Positions 22,576 to 39,372 are shown, counted from the stretch's first letter. The stretch: 57,500 bases of DNA from Leptospira weilii (GCF_006874765.1 NZ_CP040840.1:1410001-1467500), one strand, 5' to 3'. Numbers and translations are program-made. Notes: generated by a model not told the origin, from the sequence alone.

Positions 22576-22675
22576 CTTTACTAATCCCTATAAAATAGAG
22601 TACTGTTCATTTGAGAACAAATCCCGCGTTTAGACGCAGAATTTGAAGCACTCTATTGTGTAGGGATGAGTAAAG
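22576..22675 (+). repeat. 100-bp inverted-terminus repeat, copy F2-3
   Basis: The clearest copy of the family. ctttactaatccctataaaa at the left and tgtgtagggatgagtaaag at the right pair as imperfect inverted repeats of ~27 bp. The interior is aacaaatcccgcgtttagac. Confidence 0.85.
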
Positions 22676-24343
<1,668 letters not shown>

Positions 24344-24386
24344 AGTACGATTTTTATCCAGAAGAGCGTAACCAATAGAAAGAAGA

Positions 24387-24412
24387 GTAGCCTATGAAAA
24401 TCTATAGGCTAC
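24387..24412 (-). terminator. Hairpin terminator between convergent genes
   Basis: GTAGCCTAT and ATAGGCTAC form a perfect 9-bp stem with an 8-nt loop. On the minus strand it is followed by a U-rich tract (TCTTCTTTC), so it probably ends the lipoprotein operon. It may also stop the cyclase transcript. Confidence 0.6.
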
Positions 24413-24431
24413 AAGATATTGACACCCTCGA

Positions 24432-25223
24432 TTAATTCACACTTCCTTCTTTCCAAGCTTTCAAAGTTCCGTCCAATTCACGCGCGACCGCATGGGCCAT
24501 CCCTTGCGCATACTCTTCCAGAGAATCGCTAAAGGTGCTACTGCCGGTCGGAGGGCTAATCCCCGTCATAACGATCGAACCATCCTGTGTGGAAACGAGC
24601 TTGATTTGATATTTAAGTTCGTATTGCGTTTTCGAAACTCTCTCACCTGTACTCATATCCGTAGTAAAAATATTTTTCTGTGCGAGCTTAGTGACTTCAA
24701 TCATCAAAACGGCGTCAATCCCCGCCAATTTTCCCAATTCGATCGCGTTCTCTTCTACTGTGGAACCGGATAACTTCGGCTTCTTTTGATTCAGGACCGA
24801 TATCAATTGATTTCTTTCGACTAGTTTATAACCGTTGTCTATAAAAGTAGAACCAAGAGTATCGGCAATTTCTAATGTTGCCGCATTCTTAGCCACAATT
24901 TCAGGGTCGATGAAGTCGCCTTTTACGGTGCGACTGTTTTTATATTCGGAACTCGCACTCGGTCCCGTAATACTCAATGCGTATGCGAAATCGCGGCCTA
25001 TACCGACCGCGGATATTCCGCCCGTATTTATAGTATGTTTTGATTGAGAAGTAGTCGTAATTTCTCTTTTTAATTTAGGGTCTTGCACCGTCGGAATCAC
25101 CGAAATGCTCTTTACTTGTTTCATTTTGAGCTGATTCCCTTTGAAAGCCTGCACTGAAATACAACCAGCCAAGCTAAACATTAAAGTAATCGCTAGAATA
25201 AAAATTCCTTTTGTGTTCTTCAT
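24432..25223 (-). CDS. CsgG-like lipoprotein
   Basis: A 263-aa lipoprotein: signal peptide with lipobox LAGC (Cys-21). The mature part contains LGSTFIDNGYKLVERNQLIS followed by VLNQKKPKLSGSTVEENAIE and LGKLAGIDAVLMIEVTKL. These are hallmarks of the CsgG/TPR-associated envelope lipoprotein fold (a Val-Glu-Arg motif, then 'AxxLGadavl'). CsgG forms an outer-membrane secretion pore for curli; many distant relatives have other envelope roles, so function is uncertain. It is the last gene of a three-gene operon. Confidence 0.7.
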   Translation of the reverse strand: MKNTKGIFILAITLMFSLAGCISVQAFKGNQLKMKQVKSISVIPTVQDPKLKREITTTSQSKHTINTGGISAVGIGRDFAYALSITGPSASSEYKNSRTVKGDFIDPEIVAKNAATLEIADTLGSTFIDNGYKLVERNQLISVLNQKKPKLSGSTVEENAIELGKLAGIDAVLMIEVTKLAQKNIFTTDMSTGERVSKTQYELKYQIKLVSTQDGSIVMTGISPPTGSSTFSDSLEEYAQGMAHAVARELDGTLKAWKEGSVN

Positions 25224-25240
25224 AAATTATTATATCCTTC

Positions 25241-25684
25241 TTATTGTTCCGTATATTCCGTATAACAATAGCGTCCCGGTCCTTCTCCCCAGCAGACGAT
25301 CTTCTTCGTCACTTTTGGGGGCTTTGGTAGCGCGGATTCTATGCCATCCAATAAACTTGCCGCGCTCTTCTTATCCTTATCATAAGAAAAACGTTCAACA
25401 ATCACATATGCATTTTCAGGATCCTCGATTCGATTCCGAAGTGAAGTAAGAGCTTTGATTTTGTCCGTTGAAAAGCTAAACAAATCCATCAATTCCGCCA
25501 CTTGTTCGGCGGTGAATGTCGCTCTAGAGGCTTCCGATTTCAAAACCGACAATTTGCCATCACTAAAACCTTCTTTATCGATTCGGCCTTTGATATTGGC
25601 GAATGTACCATGGTTCACAGCAGCTACCGAAAAATTAACTATCAGAACGATAGCAATCGTTACTACTTTCTTTAAAATATTCAT
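25241..25684 (-). CDS. Exported DUF4476-domain protein
   Basis: A 147-aa protein with a signal peptide (VVTIAIVLIVNFSVAAVN). The mature part has the DUF4476 pattern TAEQVAELMDLFSFSTDKIK followed by ALTSLRNRIEDPENAYVIVE and a RFSYDKDKKSA tail. The C-terminus carries two cysteines in IVCWGEGPGRYCYTEYTEQ. I take the ATG at 25684 because AAGGAAA stands upstream; a start nine codons earlier is possible. It lies 17 nt upstream of the CsgG-like gene. Role unknown. Confidence 0.7.
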   Translation of the reverse strand: MNILKKVVTIAIVLIVNFSVAAVNHGTFANIKGRIDKEGFSDGKLSVLKSEASRATFTAEQVAELMDLFSFSTDKIKALTSLRNRIEDPENAYVIVERFSYDKDKKSAASLLDGIESALPKPPKVTKKIVCWGEGPGRYCYTEYTEQ

Positions 25685-25749
25685 TTTTAGTTTCCTTTGT
25701 GTCTTAGTCAAATTTGATCCGAATTTACCTAGGAACTTTAAACTATTCC

Positions 25750-26013
25750 TTATTCGACTTTCACTTCTCCGTTCTGAATTACAATCTTATCGCTCCCCGC
25801 AGCTTGAAAACTGCCAAGACCGGAAATACGAACCGTACATTCTCCGCAGATACTGCTCAGTTTCTTCCCCGGATTTAAAACCTCATCGTGTTTTGTACCC
25901 GCATCATCATACTGAATTCGATACGAACTCTTGTCCTTATTTACTATATCCACCGCAAAGATAGAATTAAAAAATAGTAATATACTAACCAACAAAATGT
26001 TTTTTTTCACCAT
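25750..26013 (-). CDS. Small exported protein with Cys pair
   Basis: An 87-aa protein with signal peptide (NILLVSILLFFNSIFAVD). The mature part is beta-rich, with CGECTVRISGLG in the middle suggesting a disulfide or metal site. The internal ATG at 26013 is preferred because the signal peptide then begins MVKKN; the longer frame adds 26 hydrophilic residues. First gene of the operon with the DUF4476 and CsgG-like genes. No family recognised. Confidence 0.5.
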   Translation of the reverse strand: MVKKNILLVSILLFFNSIFAVDIVNKDKSSYRIQYDDAGTKHDEVLNPGKKLSSICGECTVRISGLGSFQAAGSDKIVIQNGEVKVE

Positions 26014-26155
26014 AGACCGCCTACAAAATTTTAACCAGAGTGACTCAAACAAAGCACAGAGTCTATGATTTTTTGATTCATTTGCCCCCATGGATAACTC
26101 ATATTATAGTTTGAGAGATTTATCTCTCCCGAACCATTTATAATCGATATTATAA

Positions 26156-26341
26156 TAACGTGAGTTCAGCGTAAGAAAGTTTGGGGGAATAAGAAACTAA
26201 AGTGCAACGACTCGCTATGGGCGTCGTCGCAGCTCGCGAATTTCATAGATAATGGCTCGCGACCCGCGCTTTAACTCAATGCTCTCCCTACGGTCGAAAC
26301 ATATAATCGCTTTCGTATTTTGTTGTACCGAACTCACGTTA
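26156..26341. repeat. TAACGTGAGTTCG element E4, B-end to A-end
   Basis: A 186-bp element that is largely the reverse complement of E2. Left end taacgtgagttcagcgtaag; right end ttgttgtaccgaactcacgt plus ta. The interior contains gcgacccgcgctttaactca, as in E2. Confidence 0.85.
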
Positions 26342-26344
26342 AAT

Positions 26345-26508
26345 ACCTAATTCCTTTACGGTGTGAGTTCCTTCGAACGGCTTCAAAAATGCTCCCCAAA
26401 GCGGTTTCTCTTTACAACAATGTTAGACCGCATGAGTCGCTTCTCTTTGAGACACCTAGTTCATTCGAAAATAAATTTACTAAAAATAAGAGAAACAATG
26501 GTCAATAG
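26345..26508 (+). pseudogene. IS3-type transposase C-terminal remnant
   Basis: The frame ends with [20 protein letters not shown]. This matches the C-terminus of IS3-family integrase domains (YNxxRPHxSLxxxTPxxF). Nothing of the DDE core is left. The 26509-26682 stretch after it shows no gene. Confidence 0.6.
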
Positions 26509-26682
26509 AATGAAACTCAGTGTTTCGCTCTCCACAGATCGCTTATCTCAGCTATGCTTGAGAAACAACGCATTTGCTTCGCGGCGTATGTTTGTTTCGT
26601 TTCTATTGACACTCTACGGATTTTAAAATTCCGTAAAACAACGATGCGAACTTCTTAGACAACGCCGCGGTTCGCAGACTCT

Positions 26683-27177
26683 TCAGGTGAGGTTATTTAA
26701 AGAATCGCCGATCGCGCGTTCGATTCTCTTGGCGTCAACCCGATCTGTGATCTTATCGATGATTGTGATTTCTTTTCCGTTATACAATATGCAGGAAACG
26801 GAATGATATTCGGCGGAGTATTCGGAAGAAGAGTCTCTCTCGGAGCTTGTATAAGCGGTTTTGATATCTTTTTTACGGATTGTCTTTTTCCATTTTGTAG
26901 GAATGGGAGACGGATAAACGGTCACAAACCACGCATCGATCGAAACATTCGTGGAATTGAATGAATTATGAATCGAAGAATAAAGGATGAAACCGGGAAT
27001 CGCCAAAATAAAAAGCGTAAATACGGATTGTTCCGAAAAATCGAAATCGATACGATCTAAAACGACACCGCCGATAAATAACGAGGAAGCAAAAATTCCG
27101 AGCAAGGACGTATATTGAAATCGATCGTAAGAATATACGATCTTGTTTCGTTTTTTTCTAACGGTTATTTTGCTCAT
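26683..27177 (-). CDS. Two-helix membrane protein, function unknown
   Basis: A 164-aa protein with a basic N-terminus and two hydrophobic segments (about 27-43 and 52-66). A soluble tail follows that contains WFVTVYPSPIPTKWKKTIRK and YNGKEITIIDKITDRVDAKR. The tail looks like the PH-like domain found in small two-TM membrane proteins. No specific family recognised. Confidence 0.55.
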   Translation of the reverse strand: MSKITVRKKRNKIVYSYDRFQYTSLLGIFASSLFIGGVVLDRIDFDFSEQSVFTLFILAIPGFILYSSIHNSFNSTNVSIDAWFVTVYPSPIPTKWKKTIRKKDIKTAYTSSERDSSSEYSAEYHSVSCILYNGKEITIIDKITDRVDAKRIERAIGDSLNNLT

Positions 27178-27463
27178 TGTTTCGGATTCATTTTTTGAGA
27201 ATCTATTTTGAAGTCAATCCGAGAATATGAATTCAAGTTACGATCGAATTGGCTCTTTTTGAAAAGCATCGGAGAATTATAGTTCTGTATCTTTTTTACT
27301 ACCGATCCCTACCTACGGGAATAAGGATCGAAAACGCACGTTTCAAGCGGTTAGTGAATAGGGTTTAGAGCTTTACATACAATAAACGTATGTGTTCCAA
27401 AAAGACGAAATTTTTTACTTGCAAAAAGTATAATTTTATAAAATAGAAACTCTTGGTTTCAAC
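27178..27463. other. Gene-free stretch with repeat fragments
   Basis: Contains ttacttgcaaaaagtataat, a phrase also found near 20210 and 36510 inside element interiors, and otherwise AT-rich sequence. No gene seen. Confidence 0.5.
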
Positions 27464-27502
27464 ACTCCATTCTAATTTTCGAATGGAGTATTTTCGTTTT
27501 TT
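27464..27502 (+). terminator. Hairpin with T-run next to acyl-CoA dehydrogenase end
   Basis: ACTCCATTC and GAATGGAGT form a 9-bp stem with an 8-nt loop, followed on the + strand by ATTTTCGTTTTTT. It lies 14 nt beyond the minus-strand stop at 27516. The T-run is in the + direction, so it may be used from both sides. Confidence 0.5.
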
Positions 27503-27515
27503 ACCCTAACGATCA

Positions 27516-29192
<1,677 letters not shown>

Positions 29193-29467
29193 GGGTTTTT
29201 AATCCTGAAGTAAAAAATTCGAATCTGAAACCTACAAAATCACGACTTCTACCCCTGTCATTTGCTTTTTGAGCGAACCTTCTCGGGGAACATGCAACTT
29301 CGAAATCAAAGCCAAATGTTCATTTTGTCGAAAGACGTCCAAAAAATCACAGGCCGCATTCCGTTCTGAAAAGCCAGAACGGAACCGCGCTTTCCGCTCC
29401 AGTCAAGAAATTGAGATCTGCGGAAATCGAAGATATACGGTGAAAGCAATTTCTTGACTACACCGAA

Positions 29468-29478
29468 CGATCCTTAGA
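29468..29478 (+). repeat. Left half of a dispersed module split by IS110 copy 2
   Basis: CGATCCTTAGA is the first part of the module seen intact at 497-525 and in the arrays. The IS110 left end starts at the next base. The right half, GAGAGGCATCC, is at 30585-30595. The 29193-29467 stretch before it holds no gene. Confidence 0.7.
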
Positions 29479-30586
<1,108 letters not shown>

Positions 30587-30682
30587 GAGGCATCCGGAAA
30601 GGAAAAGAAATCGAATTAGGATCATCTATCAAAAAATCATTGTACCACTTGTCGGATATTCTCTTCTGATTAAATAAACCTG

Positions 30683-30989
<307 letters not shown>

Positions 30990-30992
30990 CAA

Positions 30993-31020
30993 AAATGTGG
31001 GAACTCCCACAGATTTTGTC
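30993..31020. repeat. TGTGGGAACTCCCACA hairpin repeat
   Basis: aaaatgtgggaactcccaca contains a perfect 16-bp palindrome. A similar hairpin recurs at 33168-33193 (ttttgtgggagttcccacat), and related forms occur inside elements E7 and E8. It looks like a short dispersed REP-like unit. Confidence 0.7.
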
Positions 31021-31282
31021 TCTTTGACGGTTCTTTAGAAATTTTATCCAATGTAAGAGTTTTTACAAAAACCGTCGCATCGGGCATTTTCAAGCAATTC
31101 TAAAATCGACTCAGTTTCATAGGAATTCCTACATTTTGAGGTTTTGGGGCAAACTCTTAAAAAAAGTTGCTGTCAATGCCGACAGAAATATTATATTTAC
31201 CAAACAAATGTATGGTATTATTTTGGAATTATAAACTGAGAATCAATGGATTAAAATTCAAAATGCGATCGCCTTCCTTGCT

Positions 31283-31787
31283 GTGAGCTTTAAAGAAAAA
31301 GCGGGACGACCAATATCTCAAACGTTTTTATATAAACTTCTTGCATATGTAGATTTTACCTCCCTCAAAAAATATGATATTCCTACGCTTGGGCTAAAAT
31401 ATGTAGCAATGGATAGAGGTCCAGTTCCGATTGAAATTTATAATGAAATCAAAGAACAAAATAAATTTATCACTTTTGAAGTTATCGATAAAAAAACAGA
31501 AACTTATTCAATGAAATTAATCGAACCTCTTATAAAAGCAGATCTTGATTACTTCAATCAAGATGATGTGGATATGATGCGTTCGATTATAAATGAACAT
31601 GTGAACGATTCTTCAACGGCTTGAAGATATCTCAAATCGATCACATGATGATATAAAATCTTGGCAAAAGGCTTATTATGGCAACGGTCCAGATTCACCA
31701 ATGGATTATGCCGATGAATTTGAGTCTTTGGAAAATCTTCCTCATAAAGTAGAACTATTTCTACTTTACAAAGAATTAAAAAAATAA
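31283..31787 (+). pseudogene. Panacea (DUF4065/SocA-type) antitoxin-like gene, frameshifted
   Basis: The first frame (GTG at 31283) reads KAGRPISQTFLYKLLAYVDF then LKYVAMDRGPVPIEIYNEIK, the classical Panacea signature (KLLYFAD.....GL.Y....GPVP..i). It stops at 31624. The rest of the domain continues in the next frame, LEDISNRSHDDIKSWQKAYY, ending at 31787 with LLYKELKK. A single-base shift near 31605-31620 would restore one ~170-aa protein. Upstream codons in frame (WIKIQNAIAFLAVSF) also look like the family but have no ATG. Panacea domains serve as antitoxins to many toxins. This copy appears broken. Confidence 0.7.
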
Positions 31788-31803
31788 ACATTAGTAATCA
31801 CTA

Positions 31804-32246
31804 ATGTTAGTGATACCGCATACCTATAGATGGGATGGCTATGTGTTTCATCAGTATGCCGGTGAGAATAAAGCATCTGTATTGGAAAAAATGGCATTTT
31901 ATCCGAGTTATCTTATTTCCACTTAGCTACAACAACGACCTCGTATCATTCAGATAAAATTTCTCAAAATGCATATTTCAAAATTGATAAAGATAAATAC
32001 GCATTTTTTGATTCGGATTGTTTTATCTACTTTCAAGAGAGGATATTTACTCTTCAACAAATTGAAATTGAACAACATAAAGAAAAAATTGAATTTAAAG
32101 GCATTATTAATTTAGATGACATGCGAAAAATTTATTTAGGTTATTGGTTTTATAAAACTATTCCGCCCATAGATTTAAGAGAGATAAAATTTTCTTTGGA
32201 GAATATTGGAGTAAAAAGTTTACCGGATCCTAAGAAAAACTTATAA
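31804..32246 (+). pseudogene. Probable partner of the Panacea gene, frameshifted
   Basis: The ATG at 31804 opens PHTYRWDGYVFHQYAGENKA and stops at ~31925 (YLIST). A second frame goes on with SELSYFHLATTTTSYHSDKI, AFFDSDCFIYFQERIFTLQQ and LREIKFSLENIGVKSLPDPK to a stop at 32246. Together they make ~147 codons with one frame change. Position right after a Panacea gene is where the toxin normally sits. I do not recognise the fold. The gap to 32479 shows no gene. Confidence 0.5.
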
Positions 32247-32479
32247 TTTAAATGTATATAAAGTTATGATTCCGAAATTTCCTTCAAAAAGTATGGGACA
32301 AGCTACGGGAAAATCACGCAAAAGTCTAAACACCGTTAAAGAAACGGTTTCTGTGAGAACCTACAAATTTTCCCCGAATTGTAGGAGAATATCTTAAGAG
32401 AATTGGATAAATCACCGAAAGGTCCGATATGAATCACATCAGAATTGCTTGATTCTTTTGTTCTCTTTTTCTGATTAAC

Positions 32480-33106
32480 GTGTGTTCTATTTCGTGCTCT
32501 CTTATAGAAAGGCGCTTTTCGGAAAAGGATCTCTCGTTCACTCGAATTCTGGAAGCGCGTAGTTTTTTACAAAGGTTAGAAATACATCTCGGAGTAATCA
32601 CCGAGATTGTACAAAAAAATAGGGTGTTGGCCGTTCAAAGTGCTAATGGAATCTATTCGTATGAAGACCGCAATCAATTGGACTTACAATTTCAGGAATT
32701 ACTCAAAGAAATCTGTAGAATTCGTGAAAGCGCGAAATTCAAAAAAAGAGCTTTGTTGGATCCTGAAAATCCTTCCTGGCCGAGGAATATGTTCCTTCAG
32801 ATTGATCCTCACGATTATTCGATTCTATTCCCATTGCCGGAATTGAAACCTGAAAAATTCGGAATTCTTTCGTGCAATTCAAAAGACTTTCAAAGTACAC
32901 TGAATGTGAAAACGGCGGTTTCCGCGGATCGTTCTATCGGTTCTATGGATTATGCTCTTTCGATCTTAAGCTTTGAAAGAGCTAGAATTGGCGTTCTGTG
33001 GGAGCGGTTGGAATATAGCGAACGTTTGCAAGAATCTTTAATTGAATCCTTTTCGAAGACAGATTCTTCGTATCTTCTACAAGAAACTCAAAAAATCTTC
33101 GATTGA
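32480..33106 (+). CDS. Divergent, shortened flagellin (FlaB-like) protein
   Basis: A 208-aa protein that aligns by eye with spirochaete FlaB flagellin. QKNRVLAVQSANGIYSYEDR and LKEICRIRESAKFKKRALLD correspond to the flagellin D1 helix 'RVLAIQxxNGIYSxEDRxxvqxEvxxLxxEvdRIAxxAeFNkxkLf'. PRNMFLQIDPHDYSILFPL corresponds to the spirochaete 'MWFHMGPNQNQRERFYIG' segment. ALSILSFERARIGVLWERLEYSERL corresponds to the C-terminal D1 helix. The first ~60 residues and the last ~40 (the D0 helices needed for filament packing) are missing. A frame upstream from an ATG at 32429 is blocked by a TGA. It may be a specialised filament-associated protein or a decaying paralogue. Confidence 0.65.
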   Translation: MCSISCSLIERRFSEKDLSFTRILEARSFLQRLEIHLGVITEIVQKNRVLAVQSANGIYSYEDRNQLDLQFQELLKEICRIRESAKFKKRALLDPENPSWPRNMFLQIDPHDYSILFPLPELKPEKFGILSCNSKDFQSTLNVKTAVSADRSIGSMDYALSILSFERARIGVLWERLEYSERLQESLIESFSKTDSSYLLQETQKIFD

Positions 33107-33167
33107 ATATTGTTTTGGAAGATTTAGAATTGAGGGAGTTGTACATTTAAGATTACTCCCAAGTTTG

Positions 33168-33193
33168 AAAATTTTGTGGGAGTTCCCACATTA
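33168..33193. repeat. GTGGGAGTTCCCAC hairpin repeat
   Basis: ttttgtgggagttcccacat is the same type of short palindrome as at 30993-31020, here downstream of the flagellin-like gene. It could also act as a weak terminator. Confidence 0.5.
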
Positions 33194-33263
33194 TTTTGCT
33201 TTCTTTTCCGAATGAGTTTCAAAAAATCTTCGGTTTCGAGTCGTATAACGAGGCGAGGCAGGA

Positions 33264-36302
<3,039 letters not shown>

Positions 36303-36343
36303 AACGCACAACCAATCCCATAAGTTGAAAAAGATTTTGGAAT

Positions 36344-36445
36344 AGAGCTGTTGAAAAATTAATTTCTTTATCCATTTCCGCTTCATTGAAATGGACGTTT
36401 GAAGCGGTTTTGTTAATCTGAATCATGGAATTTTTCAACAACTCT
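36344..36445. repeat. ~101-bp inverted-terminus repeat, copy F3-1
   Basis: Starts agagctgttgaaaaattaat and ends ggaatttttcaacaactct, 16-17 bp inverted termini. A second copy is at 39471-39571. A single terminus (gaatttttaataactct) remains at 36772-36788. Confidence 0.85.
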
Positions 36446-36761
<316 letters not shown>

Positions 36762-36835
36762 AATTATAGAATTTTTAATAACTCTAATAAATTTTAGTTT
36801 GCAATTTAAAAGAATATTATGAATTTTAAAATATT

Positions 36836-37105
36836 ATGAAAAAATTATTAATCTTATGCCTATTGTTTGTCATTCACTGTAATGAGCATGCTTCGCCTAG
36901 ACAAAAATGTTATGAAGAAAATGCGTGTTCAAGTGCCGGCAAGCTTTGCTTACTGGGTGCCGCTCTAGCGCAAGATTTCTTAAAAGTTAGCTCGACCTCG
37001 GACAAAACCCAAAATCCCGATTTCATAATTTTATCTAGTCCTTTAATTTGTGGTAATGCCAAACAGAACTGTGTAAATAATTGTAATGCTAATCATCCTT
37101 TTTAA
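36836..37105 (+). CDS. Small cysteine-rich lipoprotein
   Basis: An 89-aa protein with a short signal peptide ending in the lenient Leptospira lipobox FVIHC (Cys-15). The mature part has seven more cysteines (KCYEENACSSAGKLCLLG ... ICGNAKQNCVNNCNANH), suggesting disulfide bonds. No family recognised. Ribosome site poor. No operon partner. Confidence 0.5.
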   Translation: MKKLLILCLLFVIHCNEHASPRQKCYEENACSSAGKLCLLGAALAQDFLKVSSTSDKTQNPDFIILSSPLICGNAKQNCVNNCNANHPF

Positions 37106-37544
37106 AAAGGAAGGGAAGTTGAGTCTCGCAAAAATTAAAGTAGCGAAAGGTCGAATCAATATAACAAAAAACCGATATGTTCCGCGAGAAAACAATGAGA
37201 TAAGGAAGATGAATATAAAAATTGTTCAGGATTTGACAATGTGGTTTTGAGTTAGATGTGTAAAGTATGTATGGGTATTCTCACCTTAACAAATATGCTT
37301 AACTTCGAATAAAGTATATTATATAAAAAGAATATATCATTCTCTTATCAATAAAGAAATAATGCGAAGCTTGATTTTTCGAAGAAAAATAGCTCATTTA
37401 TTTTTAATGATTTCCTAACGAATCGGGAAAAGTTGCGCATAACCGTCGATCGAAATACCTCCGGAGCATATATGGTTTCGAAAGGTGTTTCAGATGATTT
37501 AATTCAAGAGATTACAATCTGAAAAGTTCGACCGTGGAAACGAA
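37106..37544. other. Gene-free AT-rich stretch
   Basis: I see no gene, known repeat or strong hairpin here. ttttcgaagaaaaa near 37376 is a weak inverted repeat. Confidence 0.4.
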
Positions 37545-39065
37545 TTATCTGAATTTCATGAGGAAAAGATCCATGTTTCCTCCTATGACTTGATAATCCT
37601 TCTCGTTATTGTCTGTAATTCCGGTAGAATAAAGATTTCCATCCAAATCGATTCCGATTCCTCCGGAGTAGAAGGTTTCCCCGGGAGTGCCGATTTGACG
37701 TATCCATTCGACTTGTCCGATAAAATTATGTTTAGTCAGAAAAATATCTTGGTTCCCTACTAATTTACTGCGTTCATTGATTGTATTTCCAGAGGTTTGG
37801 CCTGTTGTAAAGATGTTTCCAACGCTATCGGTGGCGATTCCGGTGATTTTAGTTGATTTTCTATATTCGTGCGGTCCAAATTGTTTGATCCATCTTTGAG
37901 CACCGTCGAAGTCATATTTCATTAAAAACCCGCGAGTGTTCGTCCTTTGGCTTGTTTCGGATTCTAAATCTATGTCGCTTTGTCCTCCCACTAAGACGTT
38001 TCCGAATGGGTCTACAGCAAGAGAGTGGGGTATTACACTATCTGAGTAGATAATCGATTGAGCGAAGAATTCTTGATTCCCGTTTTCGTCGAATTTAAGA
38101 ATAAAAAGATCCCTAGGTCCTGGACTGATATGATTGAGAGTGGTATTGGTTCTAAAATTTGCGTTGACTGACGTTCCTGCTACGTAAATACAATCTGCGT
38201 TTTCGTCGAAGGCGACTTTTTTCGGAAAGATACTGGCTCCGGGTATCGAGATTTGTTTTACCCAAATTTGGTTTCCGTTAGTATCAAACTTAATAATAAA
38301 CCCACCGTTAAGGTTACCCACTGCGTTGTCTCCGAAAGGTCCGTCTGAGATTCCAACTACATAAGAATTTCCGAATTTATCTACGGTGATCCCTTCTGTA
38401 AAAACGTTATAAGTATTGTAAACTCCTTTGGCTCTTTTGGGGCCCGCCTGTTTTTTCCAGGCTATTGTTCCGTCCGGATTGAACTTAACTACGAACATAT
38501 CTTGTTTTTCGGATATAAGCGCTTTTTCGAAAGGGCCGTTTGTATAACCGGTTACGTACGCGTTTCCGTTAATGTCAGCCGCAGTACCGGTGACCTTCAG
38601 GCTTACGTTTCGAACTCCGACTCGTTTCATCCAAAGTTCGTTTTGCCCGGAATCAAATTTTTTAAGAATGATATCTTGGGTCCCGATTTTTGATTCGTCG
38701 CCAATAAGATTGCCTTTCGAATTGGCCGCGATATAAATGGAACCTTCCCCATCGATTGCGACATCCGGTTCCCCGACAATTTCAGTAGGAATTTCGAGTA
38801 GTGAAACCCATTCTAAAGCAGGCGGATTTTCACCAAAAGCGGTGGGAATTTCCTCGATGACAGCTAAGTTTTCATCAAAAACGACAGGATTAAGGTTCTC
38901 TTCTTCTGGAGTTGAAGTAATCGAATTCTTATGAAAATTAGAATTCCCTTGAGCTAAAGGAATCAGAAAGAAGTTGTTCGTTTTTGCATCGGACGTAGGC
39001 GAACAAGCTTGAAATAAGAATATAAAAAAAAGAATCAAAAGATGTATCATAATTTTCCTTAACAC
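37545..39065 (-). CDS. SBBP-repeat beta-propeller lipoprotein
   Basis: A 506-aa lipoprotein with signal peptide and lipobox FQACS (Cys-21). The mature part contains about eight SBBP-type repeats of ~50 residues, each with the pattern '(V/I)DxxGNxYVxGxTxG ... DxFlxKfDxxGxxxWxkQxG': for example GNAYVTGYTNGPF, GNSYVVGISDGPF, GNVLVGGQSD and GNIFTTGQTSG. The repeats predict a beta-propeller. Several paralogues exist in pathogenic Leptospira as surface or periplasmic lipoproteins. The start has AAGGAAAATT before ATG. Ligand unknown. Confidence 0.85.
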   Translation of the reverse strand: MLRKIMIHLLILFFIFLFQACSPTSDAKTNNFFLIPLAQGNSNFHKNSITSTPEEENLNPVVFDENLAVIEEIPTAFGENPPALEWVSLLEIPTEIVGEPDVAIDGEGSIYIAANSKGNLIGDESKIGTQDIILKKFDSGQNELWMKRVGVRNVSLKVTGTAADINGNAYVTGYTNGPFEKALISEKQDMFVVKFNPDGTIAWKKQAGPKRAKGVYNTYNVFTEGITVDKFGNSYVVGISDGPFGDNAVGNLNGGFIIKFDTNGNQIWVKQISIPGASIFPKKVAFDENADCIYVAGTSVNANFRTNTTLNHISPGPRDLFILKFDENGNQEFFAQSIIYSDSVIPHSLAVDPFGNVLVGGQSDIDLESETSQRTNTRGFLMKYDFDGAQRWIKQFGPHEYRKSTKITGIATDSVGNIFTTGQTSGNTINERSKLVGNQDIFLTKHNFIGQVEWIRQIGTPGETFYSGGIGIDLDGNLYSTGITDNNEKDYQVIGGNMDLFLMKFR

Positions 39066-39372
39066 TCAGTATACTTTCTATTCTTCGATTCAGAAAGGTC
39101 CAAGGTTTTTTAAAAGGAAACTCTGGGAAGAGTAGGGTGTTTTACCCTATTTGAAAAAAGAATAGGAAATGAGCGCTTCTTTATAAGTCATTGGAATTTG
39201 ATAAGTTCTTTAGTAAATATCCGATCTATCGAACGATTCATAAAGAGTGAGATGCTTTAGTTTCCTCGAACGATTTATAAGGAGTGAGACTTTAGCTCAG
39301 GAAAGTTCTGCGCTCTGAAGTTCAGGGAGCGATAAGCTTTAGTTTCACGAAAATGTAAGAACTTTTTAGATA
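39066..39372. other. Gap with dispersed module copies
   Basis: Contains two degenerate modules (tatcgaacgattcataaaga at 39227 and ctcgaacgatttataaggag at 39264) and otherwise no gene. Confidence 0.5.
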
